Shown here: one piece after another, positions 41,324 to 48,695 of the stretch
Layout: the number at the start of each line of letters is the position of its first letter
Position numbering within the stretch: position 1 is the stretch's first letter
From: Micromonospora lutea
GTDB taxonomy: Bacteria; Actinomycetota; Actinomycetes; Mycobacteriales; Micromonosporaceae
Direction: 5' to 3'
DNA length: 64,000 nt
NCBI RefSeq assembly: GCF_016863535.1
Contig: NZ_BOPB01000007.1
Span: 62,001 to 126,000 of the forward strand
Made by a program: the position numbers and the translations under genes
The notes under the pieces: generated by a model
What the model was told of the DNA's origin: nothing
Databases searched by the model: none
The model's input: only the letters and a program-made list of their open reading frames with translations

Positions 41324-42904
41324 ATGGGCGACAGATTCGACGTGGTGGTGGTCGGCGGTGGGGCCGCCGGGTTGGCCGGGGCGTTGGCGTTGGCGCGGGC
41401 CCGACGCAGGGTGCTGGTGGTGGACGCGGGGGAGCCGCGTAACGCTCCGGCCGCCGGGGTGCACAACTATCTCGGGCGGGAGGGCATGCCGCCGGGGGAG
41501 TTGCTGGCGGTGGGTCGCGCGGAGGTGACCGCGTACGGCGGGCGGTTCGTTTCCGGGCGGGTCGACGCGGTCACCCGCGACGACCAGGGTTTCGTGGTCA
41601 CGATCGACGGGGAGCGGGTGGTGTCCGCCCGCCGGTTGCTGGTCACCACGGGGCTGGTCGACGAGTTGCCCGAGGTGCCCGGGTTGACCGAGCGGTGGGG
41701 GCGCGACGTGCTGCACTGCCCGTACTGCCACGGCTGGGAGGTCCGGGACCGGCGGATCGGGGTGCTGGCCGCCGGGCCGTTGGCCGTGCACGCGGCGAAG
41801 CTGTGGCGGCAGTGGAGCCCGCAGGTGCGGGTGCTGCTCAACGGGGGCCCGCCGCCGGGGCCGCAGGAGGCCGAGCAGTTGGCGGCGCGGGGTGTGGCGG
41901 TGCTGTCCGAGCCGGTCGTGGCCGTGGAGAGCGTCGAGGACCGGCTGGTCGGGGTGCGGTTGGCCTCCGGGGAACTGGTGGAACTCGACGCGGTGGTGGT
42001 GCCGGTGCGGATGACGGCCCGTTCGGCGCTGCTGGAGTCGCTCGGATTGGAGCCGGTGGATGTGGAGCACGCCGGTCAGGTCGTCGGGCGGCAGATTCCG
42101 GCCGACGCCACCGGCGCGACCGCCGTGCCGGGGGTGTGGGTGGCCGGCAACGTGGCCGAGGTGTCCGCCCAGGTGATCCGCGCGGCGGCAGCGGGCATGA
42201 CCGCCGCCGGGATGATCAACATGGATCTGGTGGAGGAGGACACCCGCGACGCGGTGGCCGAGCATCGGCGGCAACGGGAGGCCATGTTCACCGAGGCGGC
42301 GTGGGAGGAGCGCTACCGGTCCAAGCCGGCGGTGTGGAGCGGCCGACCCAACCCGCAGTTGGTCACCGAGGTGAGTGAGTGGGCTCCCGGCCGGGCGTTG
42401 GACGTGGGCAGCGGTGAGGGCGCCGACGCGGTGTGGCTGGCCGAGCGCGGCTGGCAGGTCCACGCGGTGGACATCTCCACCGTCGCGTTGGCCCGGGCCG
42501 CCGACCACGCGCAGGCGGTCGGCGCCGAGGTGGCCGCCCGCATCGAGTGGATCCACGCCGACCTGTCGCGGTGGTCGCCGACGCCGGGCGCCTACGACCT
42601 GGTGTCGGCGCAGTTCATGCAGCTGCCGCCGCCGCAGCGGTGGGAGGTCTTCGGTCGGCTGGCTGAGGCGGTCGCTCCCGATGGCCGGCTGTTGATCGTC
42701 GGACACCACCCGACGGATCTGCGTACCGCGGGTCACCGCATGCACTTCCCGGAGATGATGTACACCGCCGAGCAGGTCGCCGCGGAGCTGGACCCGACGC
42801 GCTTCGAGGTGCTGACCACGGCGACCCGTCCCCGGACGGTGGCCGGTGCGGACGGGCGTGACGTCGTGCACCACGACGCCGTGCTGCTGGCCCGCCGCCG
42901 CTGA
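41324..42904 (+). CDS. Fused thioredoxin-reductase-like oxidoreductase and SAM methyltransferase
   Basis: A 526-residue two-domain protein. Residues 1-300 are a pyridine-nucleotide-disulfide-like FAD domain: VVVVGGGAAGLAGALALARA, a CxxC of C132/C135 in HCPYCHGWE, and a degenerate NADPH motif (GVLAAGPLAVHAA). Residues about 320-526 are a class I methyltransferase (WEERYRSKPAVWSGRPNP, then ALDVGSGEGADAVWLAERG). CPYC with HGWE and a weak NADPH site resembles the dithiol oxidases GliT, HlmI and DepH. Fusion to an S- or small-molecule methyltransferase suggests detoxification of a dithiol or electrophile. Substrate unknown. Confidence 0.85.
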   Translation: MGDRFDVVVVGGGAAGLAGALALARARRRVLVVDAGEPRNAPAAGVHNYLGREGMPPGELLAVGRAEVTAYGGRFVSGRVDAVTRDDQGFVVTIDGERVVSARRLLVTTGLVDELPEVPGLTERWGRDVLHCPYCHGWEVRDRRIGVLAAGPLAVHAAKLWRQWSPQVRVLLNGGPPPGPQEAEQLAARGVAVLSEPVVAVESVEDRLVGVRLASGELVELDAVVVPVRMTARSALLESLGLEPVDVEHAGQVVGRQIPADATGATAVPGVWVAGNVAEVSAQVIRAAAAGMTAAGMINMDLVEEDTRDAVAEHRRQREAMFTEAAWEERYRSKPAVWSGRPNPQLVTEVSEWAPGRALDVGSGEGADAVWLAERGWQVHAVDISTVALARAADHAQAVGAEVAARIEWIHADLSRWSPTPGAYDLVSAQFMQLPPPQRWEVFGRLAEAVAPDGRLLIVGHHPTDLRTAGHRMHFPEMMYTAEQVAAELDPTRFEVLTTATRPRTVAGADGRDVVHHDAVLLARRR

Positions 42905-42934
42905 CGATCACGGTGGCCGGGTAGCCTTCGGCGC

Positions 42935-44590
42935 GTGATCGCGTCCGACCCGCCCGTGACGACCGTGGACCGTGCCGCCGGGGCCGGCCCGCCGCCCGTG
43001 CCGGTGGCGGCGGGCCCGGTGCGCCTGCCGGCGGCTGTCGCCATGGCGGTGGCCGCCGGGCTGGCGTTGCTGCTGGCTTTCCCGCCGTACGGGTGGTGGC
43101 CGTTGGCGCCGGTCGGGGTGGCCCTGCTGGCCGCCGCGACCCACCGGCGGCGGCTGCGTGCCGGCGCCGGTCTGGGCTTCCTGACCGGTCTGACCCTGTT
43201 CGCGCCGTTGCTGGCCTGGACGAACCTGCACACCGGCTACCTGCCGTGGGTGCTGCTGTCGTTGTTGCAGGCCGGCTACCTGGCGGTGCTGGGGCTGGCC
43301 TCGGCGTGGGTGTCGCCGCTGGCCGACCGGTTCCCGGCGGTCTGGCCGGCGTTGACCGGTGTGCTGTGGGTGGGGCAGGAGGCGCTGCGCGACCGGACGC
43401 CGTTCGGTGGGTTCCCGTGGGGGCGGCTGGCGTTCGGTCAGGACGATTCGCCGCTGCTGCGGTTGGCCGCGGTGGGCGGTGCGCCGCTGGTGACGTTCGC
43501 GGTGGGATTGGCCGGTGGGTTGCTGGTGGCCGGGGCCTGGTGGACGGTAGGGGCCCGTCGAGCCACCGGTGGTGCGCGGTGGTGGGTGCCCGCGTCCGGG
43601 TGCGCCGCGGCGGTGTTGCTGCTGTTCGCCGGTGGGCTGGTGGTGCCGGTGGCCACGACCCGCGACGCGGCGAGCGTGACGGTGGCGATCGTGCAGGGCA
43701 ATGTGCCGCGGCTCGGGTTGGACTTCAACGCGCAGCGGCAGGCCGTGCTCGACAATCACGTCGAGGCCACCATCGGCCTGGCCGGCGAGGTCAGCGCCGG
43801 GATCCGGCCCCGACCGGATCTGGTGGTGTGGCCGGAGAACTCCAGTGACATCGACCCGCTGCGCAACGCCTCGGCCGGGGCCCGGATCTCGGCCGCCGCG
43901 GACGCGGTGGGGGTGCCGATCCTGGTCGGTGCCGTGTTGTCCGGGCCGGAGCAGGGGCAGGTGCGTAACGCGGGACTGCTGTGGCGTCCGGGTAGCGGAC
44001 CGGACCTGGAGCAGCTGTACATCAAGCGTCATCCGGTGCCGTTCGCCGAGTACGTGCCGTTGCGCCGGATCGCCCGCATGGTCAGTGACCAGGTCGATCG
44101 GGTCCGCGCCGACTTCGTGGCCGGCACCGAGCCGGGGGTGGTGGACAGCGGCCCGGTGGTGCTCGGGGACGTGATCTGCTTCGAGGTCGCCTACGACGGG
44201 TTGGTCCGCGACACCGTCGTCGGTGGGGCGCAGCTGCTGGTGGTGCAGACCAACAACGCCACCTTCGACGAGGCGGAGGCACGTCAGCAGCTGGCCATGG
44301 TGCGGCTGCGGGCCGTCGAGCATGGGCGTGCCGCGTTGATGGCCTCCACGGTCGGGGTGTCCGGGTTCGTTTCCCCGGACGGGCGGGTAAGCGACGCCAC
44401 CGGGTTCAATACCCGTGCGGTCGTGGTACGGCAGCTACGGCTGACCGAGGGACGCACGCTGGCCACCCGGGTCGGGGTGCTGCCGGAGGTCGTGCTGGCC
44501 GGGCTGGCGGTGGCCGCGCTGGCCGGCGCGGCGGTGCTGCGACGCCGGCGGGACGGCCGATCCGCACAGGTGGCCGCCCATCCGGGGTGA
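42935..44590 (+). CDS. lnt: Apolipoprotein N-acyltransferase
   Basis: A 551-residue membrane enzyme that adds the third acyl chain to lipoproteins. About six to eight N-terminal TM helices (AAGLALLLAFPPYGWWPLAP, etc.) precede a nitrilase-like domain with catalytic Glu in VVWPENSSD, Lys in YIKRHPVPFAEYVP and Cys in GDVICFEVAYD. A last TM helix lies near the C-terminus. It overlaps ppm1 by 4 nt, as in mycobacteria where the two activities are adjacent or fused. Confidence 0.92.
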   Translation: MIASDPPVTTVDRAAGAGPPPVPVAAGPVRLPAAVAMAVAAGLALLLAFPPYGWWPLAPVGVALLAAATHRRRLRAGAGLGFLTGLTLFAPLLAWTNLHTGYLPWVLLSLLQAGYLAVLGLASAWVSPLADRFPAVWPALTGVLWVGQEALRDRTPFGGFPWGRLAFGQDDSPLLRLAAVGGAPLVTFAVGLAGGLLVAGAWWTVGARRATGGARWWVPASGCAAAVLLLFAGGLVVPVATTRDAASVTVAIVQGNVPRLGLDFNAQRQAVLDNHVEATIGLAGEVSAGIRPRPDLVVWPENSSDIDPLRNASAGARISAAADAVGVPILVGAVLSGPEQGQVRNAGLLWRPGSGPDLEQLYIKRHPVPFAEYVPLRRIARMVSDQVDRVRADFVAGTEPGVVDSGPVVLGDVICFEVAYDGLVRDTVVGGAQLLVVQTNNATFDEAEARQQLAMVRLRAVEHGRAALMASTVGVSGFVSPDGRVSDATGFNTRAVVVRQLRLTEGRTLATRVGVLPEVVLAGLAVAALAGAAVLRRRRDGRSAQVAAHPG

Positions 44591-45411
44591 AGGGGGCAGC
44601 GGTGATGCGCGGAACCGACATCCGTCCGGTGATGACCGGGGTGCCCGGCGTGGGTCGGGTGCTGGTGGTCATCCCCACCTACAACGAGGCCGACAATGTC
44701 ACCGCGATCGTGCGGCGGGTTCGGCAGGCCGCGCCGCAGGTGGAGATTCTCGTCGCCGACGACAACAGTCCCGACGGCACGGGTGTGATCGCCGAGGGCA
44801 TCGCCCGCAGCGATCAGCGGGTGCATGTGCTGCACCGGGAAGGCAAGCAGGGACTCGGCGCGGCGTACCTGGCGGGGTTCGCGTGGGCGCGGGGGCGTGA
44901 CTTCGACGCGGTGGTGGAGATGGACGCCGACGGTTCACACGCCCCGGAGGATCTGCCGGCGTTGCTGGCGGCGGCCCGGGACGCCGACGTGGTGATCGGA
45001 TCGCGGTGGACCCGGGGTGCCCGGGTGGTCAACTGGCCACTGCGGCGGCTGCTGCTGTCGCGGTGCGGCAACCTGTATGCGCGACTGGCGCTGGGTATGC
45101 CGGTCGCGGACGCCACCGGCGGCTACCGGGTCTACCGGGCCGGTGTGCTGGACGCGCTGGACCTGGATTCGGTGTGCTCGCAGGGATACTCGTTCCAGGT
45201 GGAGCTGTCCCGGCTGGCCCATCGGGCGGGAGCGCGGATCGTGGAGGTGCCGATCACGTTCGCCGAACGGGAACGTGGCGCCAGCAAGATGAGTCCGCTG
45301 ATCGTCGTCGAGGCGTTGTGGCGCATCACCGGGTGGGCGGTACGCGACCGGCGTACGGCGGTGCGGCGGGGGTTGCGCGCGGCCACGGCCGGGCAGGCAC
45401 GGTGGCCTTGA
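44587..45411 (+). CDS. ppm1: Polyprenol-phosphate mannose synthase (DPM-like GT2)
   Basis: A 274-residue GT2 enzyme transferring mannose from GDP-mannose to polyprenol phosphate for lipoglycans and O-mannosylation. Motifs are VVIPTYNEADNV, LVADDNSPDGTG, VVEMDADGSHAPED (DxD-like) and SQGYSFQVEL. GTG 44587 overlaps the lnt stop; ATG 44605 is a shorter alternative. No C-terminal membrane domain is present, consistent with the separate Lnt half. Confidence 0.9.
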   Translation: MKGAAVMRGTDIRPVMTGVPGVGRVLVVIPTYNEADNVTAIVRRVRQAAPQVEILVADDNSPDGTGVIAEGIARSDQRVHVLHREGKQGLGAAYLAGFAWARGRDFDAVVEMDADGSHAPEDLPALLAAARDADVVIGSRWTRGARVVNWPLRRLLLSRCGNLYARLALGMPVADATGGYRVYRAGVLDALDLDSVCSQGYSFQVELSRLAHRAGARIVEVPITFAERERGASKMSPLIVVEALWRITGWAVRDRRTAVRRGLRAATAGQARWP

Positions 45412-45505
45412 GCGGCGGCGTGTCATGCTGGACGGACGGGACGGCTGCGCCGCCGGGCGGGGCCGAGACGCAGACGACGAGGCGCCGTGAGGCGGATGGG
45501 GTGAT

Positions 45506-46045
45506 ATGCGCCGAACACTGAGGTTCGTACCGTTGGCTCTGCTGGTGTCCGTGGCCGTGGAGATCGCCGTTTTCGTTCTGGTCGGCCGGGCGCTCGGGTT
45601 CGGTGCGGCGATGCTGCTGGTGTTCGCGGTCTCGCTGCTGGGCCTGGTGCTGCTGCGCCGGGAGGGCGTGCGGGCGTGGCGGGGTTTCCGGGAGGCGGCA
45701 CAGTCGGGTCGGCCGCCCGGTCGGCAGGTGACCGACGGGCTGGTGGGGTTGCTCGGGGCGCTGCTGCTGGCGAGCCCCGGGCTGGTCAGCGGCCTGGTCG
45801 GGTTGCTGTTGCTGGTGCCGCCGGTGCGACGGTTGGTCCGTGGTGGGGTGCAGCGGGCCGCGGAGCGTCGGGTGTCGTCGATGACGGCCGGTGACCTGTT
45901 CGGGCCCCGTCGGGTCCGGGTGTACCGGGGTGGGCCGCAGCAGCCGGCGCAGGCTGCGCCGCAGGCCACGCCATCACAGACGCCCACCTCCCCCGCAGCG
46001 GTCGAAGGGCAGGCCATCGAGGGCGAGATCGTGGAGCCGCGTTAG
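45506..46045 (+). CDS. fxsA: FxsA family membrane protein
   Basis: A 179-residue protein with four hydrophobic segments. It contains the FxsA hallmark near the N-terminus (VEIAVFVLVGRALGFGAAML) and LLRREGVRAWRGF, then two more TM helices (LVGLLGALLLASPGLVSG, LVGLLLLVPPVRRLV). The tail is proline/glutamine-rich. It is named after the protein that relieves phage T7 F-exclusion in E. coli; its role in actinobacteria is unknown. A perfect terminator follows 7 nt after the stop. Confidence 0.88.
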   Translation: MRRTLRFVPLALLVSVAVEIAVFVLVGRALGFGAAMLLVFAVSLLGLVLLRREGVRAWRGFREAAQSGRPPGRQVTDGLVGLLGALLLASPGLVSGLVGLLLLVPPVRRLVRGGVQRAAERRVSSMTAGDLFGPRRVRVYRGGPQQPAQAAPQATPSQTPTSPAAVEGQAIEGEIVEPR

Positions 46046-46052
46046 CGGACGC

Positions 46053-46094
46053 ACAAACGGTGCCCCCGGGAGATTTCCCGGGGGCACCGTTTGT
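46053..46094. terminator. Bidirectional terminator between fxsA and rbpA
   Basis: A perfect 19-bp stem: left arm 46053-46071 (ACAAACGGTG...GGGA), right arm 46076-46094, loop GATT. It is flanked by convergent stops at 46045 and 46113. Confidence 0.95.
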
Positions 46095-46112
46095 CGTAGC
46101 GCGTCAGGTGGG

Positions 46113-46454
46113 TCAGGCACGACCGCGACGGGTGCGGACCTCCTGCAGCCGCTCGGCGAGGATGTCCTCCAGTTCGGCGATCGACCGCCGCTCCAGCAGC
46201 ATGTCCCAGTGGGTACGCGGCGGCTTGGCCTTCTTCTGCTCCGGCTCACTGCCATCGACGAGCCGGGCCACGCTGCCGTCGAACTTGCACTCCCAGGTGG
46301 TCGGGACTTCGGCGTCGACGGCGAACGGCACCTCGAACTGGTGTCCCTTGGCGCACAGGTACTCGCGGGTCTGCCGCGGCGCGAGCTCCGTGTTGCGGTC
46401 GGATTCGTAGCTGACTGCGCCCAGCCGGCTACCGCGCAGCATACGCTCGCCCAT
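46113..46454 (-). CDS. rbpA: RNA polymerase-binding protein RbpA
   Basis: A 113-residue actinobacterial transcription factor that binds group 1/2 sigma factors and stabilises open complexes. The zinc-binding-like core REYLCAKGHQFEVPFA ... TWECKFDG and the C-terminal sigma-interacting helix HWDMLLERRSIAELEDIL are seen. ATG 46454 follows GAGGGGA. It is a strong marker of actinobacteria. Confidence 0.95.
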   Translation of the reverse strand: MGERMLRGSRLGAVSYESDRNTELAPRQTREYLCAKGHQFEVPFAVDAEVPTTWECKFDGSVARLVDGSEPEQKKAKPPRTHWDMLLERRSIAELEDILAERLQEVRTRRGRA

Positions 46455-46744
46455 GATCGACTTCCCCTCTTCGGTGGTGCAGGTCCTATCGGTGTAACGG
46501 TCCGTCTCCGCCGGGCCATTCCCACGGCCACGCCTCGACGCCCGCAGACCCGGGTGCGCAGTCAAGGGTAACCAACCATGGCGTACGCCCGGCGGGGTTG
46601 CCCAGCCGGGTCGTCTCGGCGGACCGCCGCCGCCAGCGGGAATGGTAGCCGGCCCGGACGGTGTCGCGGGGACGCGGTGGGTGACGCGCCGGGCGGTACC
46701 CGTTGGTGTCGCAGCGCGGTCAGCCGGCTTGTGTCGCGGCCCGG

Positions 46745-47338
46745 TCAGCCCGTTGCTGGTGTCGGCGGCAACGGCAACGGTAGCCCGGGCAGGCCGTCGA
46801 TGCTGGTGACGATGTCGTCCTTGCCGGCGAAGTAGGCGTCCAGCGACGTGTCGTCCTCCCGGGCGAAACGGCGGGCGTGCAGGTCCCGATCGGCGTCGTA
46901 GGCCATCAGCGGCACCGCGTACCCGCAGGTGTCGCGGATCAGCCGGGCGCGCACCACGATGATCGCCCGTAGGCCGTGCTGGGTGGTGTCGATGTCGGCG
47001 AAGCGCGCGAGCAGGTCGGGAAAGCGGGGGTCGTCACGGAACACCGGCTCGCCCCGGCCGTGCACCCGCACGATGTTGGGCGGGCCGGTGAAAGCGCACC
47101 ACATCAGGGTGATCCGGCCGTTCTCCCGCAGGTGGGCGATGGTCTCCGCGTTGCTGCCGGCGAAGTCCAGATAGGCCACCGTCTGCTCGTCGAGCACCAC
47201 TAGGCAGCCGCGCAGGCCCTTGGGGGAGAGGTTGATAGTGCCGTCGCCGGCCAGTGGCGCGGTCGCGGTGAAGAACATCGGCTGCGCCTCGATGAATTCC
47301 CGCACCCGCCCCTCAATGCGCTCATACGTCCTACCCAT
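46745..47338 (-). CDS. Pyridoxamine 5'-phosphate oxidase family (split-barrel flavin/F420) protein
   Basis: A 197-residue split-barrel protein. The core TINLSPKGLRGCLVVLDEQT resembles FMN/F420-binding PNPOx-like enzymes. LREN-GRITLMWCAFTGPPNI and VHGRGEPVF form the second strand set. ATG 47338 was chosen over an extension to 47356. Members reduce or bind flavins, haem or F420-dependent substrates. It lies next to an intergenic repeat. Confidence 0.85.
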   Translation of the reverse strand: MGRTYERIEGRVREFIEAQPMFFTATAPLAGDGTINLSPKGLRGCLVVLDEQTVAYLDFAGSNAETIAHLRENGRITLMWCAFTGPPNIVRVHGRGEPVFRDDPRFPDLLARFADIDTTQHGLRAIIVVRARLIRDTCGYAVPLMAYDADRDLHARRFAREDDTSLDAYFAGKDDIVTSIDGLPGLPLPLPPTPATG

Positions 47339-47365
47339 ACCCCCATCCTCACCCACCCGCGCAAC

Positions 47366-47436
47366 CGATCATGCAGTTGTGGCAGTCGACTTGCCCCGCA
47401 TTGGACGTTTTCTGAGGTGCCACAACTGCATGATCG
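47366..47436. repeat. Intergenic inverted repeat element
   Basis: A perfect 19-bp inverted repeat: left arm 47366-47384 (CGATCATGCAGTTGTGGCA), right arm 47418-47436, separated by 33 nt. It lies between two minus-strand genes and is much more AT-rich than its surroundings. Such ATGCAGTTGTGGC palindromes are remembered as common in Micromonosporaceae intergenic DNA; that is from memory, not checked. Confidence 0.8.
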
Positions 47437-47440
47437 ACGA

Positions 47441-47510
47441 GGCGGGGGCGGGGGGGCGGGGGAGCGGGGGGCGAGGGGGGTGGGTGTTAGGGGGTGGGGT
47501 GGGTTAGGGC
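47441..47510 (+). other. G-tract, potential G-quadruplex
   Basis: About 70 nt with many runs of 4-7 G separated by 1-3 nt on the plus strand. It overlaps the 3' end and stop (47487-47489) of the minus-strand coiled-coil gene, so the transcript of that gene would be C-rich here. Confidence 0.6.
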
Positions 47511-48644
47511 GGTGGCCAGGTCGGCTAGCTTGGCGGCCAGCTGCGCGACGCGTTCGCGGGCGTCGTCGCGGTCGGTCTCGACGGTACGCAGGCGTACCGT
47601 CAGCTCGGTCACCTGGCTCTCCGCGGCGCTGAGGGTTGCCCGGACAGCGGCCAACTCGTCGCCCAACCGGTCGGCGCGGGCGGTGACCGCGGCCTGCTGC
47701 TCGCCGGCCTGCCGGGCCTGCGCCTGCGCCCGCTCGCGGTCGGCCTCAGCCTGCACCCGAGCCTGCTGCGCCCGCTCGGCGTCGGCGCGGGCCGCCACCG
47801 TGTCCGCCCGCGCCCGCTCCGCGTCGGCGTGCATGCGCTCATACTCCGCGCGAGCCTGCTCGGCTTGCGCGTGGGACTGTTCGGCTGCGGTCCGCGCCTG
47901 GTCCAACTCGCCCCGCAGCCGCTCAGCCTCGGCGAGCGCCGTCGCGGCGGTACCAGCGGCCCGTGCGGCGTCCGCGCGGGCGGCGTCGCGTTCGGCGGTC
48001 AGCTCCGCGCCGCGGCGGTGTTCGGCGGCCAGGTCGGCCCGCAGCGACGCCACCTGGGTGCGGGCGGCGTCCCGGTCGGTCTCGGCCTGTGCCCGCAACG
48101 CCTGCGCGGCCGCCGCCTCCCGCCGCGCCTCGTCCCGGGCGGCCTCCGCGTCCTGCGCCCGGCGTGCGGCGGCGATCGCCTGCTCGGTCGCCCGGGTCGC
48201 CTCGTCGCGGGCGGCGTCGCGTTCGGCGGTCGCCGTCTGCGCCAGCCGACGCTGTCGCTCGGCCTGTGCCGCGGCGTCCTCGGCGGCCCGCAGCGCCTCG
48301 TCGCGTTCGGTCTGCGCCGACGCGATCTCCCCGGCGGTATCTGCGCGCAGCTGTGACAGCTGCCGCTGCACCCCGGCCGGGGACAGTTCGGCGTGCAACG
48401 CCTCGGTCAACGTCGCCACGATCTGGTCGAGCCGGTCCACGGCCTCCCAGGTGCGGGCCACCTGCCCGGGCAGGCCCGGAGCGTTGCGGTGGCGCATCCG
48501 GCTGTTGCGGGAGGCCCGTTGGCAGGCGCCGTCGTTGTCCCGGCAGTACCGGAACGGGCGGCCGGCACCGGCCCGCTGCGGCACGTCGCGTCCGCAGTGG
48601 GCGCAGGGCCGGATCTCGGCGGCGGAAGTCGACTCGGCGTCCAT
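47487..48644 (-). CDS. Zinc-finger-like N-terminus plus long coiled coil
   Basis: A 385-residue protein. The N-terminus has CAHCGRDV...RYCRDNDGACQ, a four-cysteine treble-clef-like zinc site. From about residue 60 to the end it is a charged Ala/Arg/Glu/Gln coiled coil with a heptad-like pattern (AERDAARDEA, AEAERLRGEL and many similar). It has no signal peptide. It may be a structural or DNA-organising protein in the manner of KfrA-like proteins, but this is not established. Confidence 0.75.
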   Translation of the reverse strand: MDAESTSAAEIRPCAHCGRDVPQRAGAGRPFRYCRDNDGACQRASRNSRMRHRNAPGLPGQVARTWEAVDRLDQIVATLTEALHAELSPAGVQRQLSQLRADTAGEIASAQTERDEALRAAEDAAAQAERQRRLAQTATAERDAARDEATRATEQAIAAARRAQDAEAARDEARREAAAAQALRAQAETDRDAARTQVASLRADLAAEHRRGAELTAERDAARADAARAAGTAATALAEAERLRGELDQARTAAEQSHAQAEQARAEYERMHADAERARADTVAARADAERAQQARVQAEADRERAQAQARQAGEQQAAVTARADRLGDELAAVRATLSAAESQVTELTVRLRTVETDRDDARERVAQLAAKLADLATALTHPTP

Positions 48645-48695
48645 CGAACGCGCAGTCTAGTGCGCCGTCCAGCGACACCGACGAGGCCGCGGCTG

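Noticed and set aside
44400..44416. Sequence like a tRNA T-arm (GGGTTCAATACCC)
   Set aside because: Inside the conserved lnt frame and no acceptor, D- or anticodon arms nearby.
47494..48660. 388-codon plus-strand ORF opposite the coiled-coil gene
   Set aside because: Ala/Ser/Arg low-complexity mirror of a heptad-rich gene; no RBS or motif.
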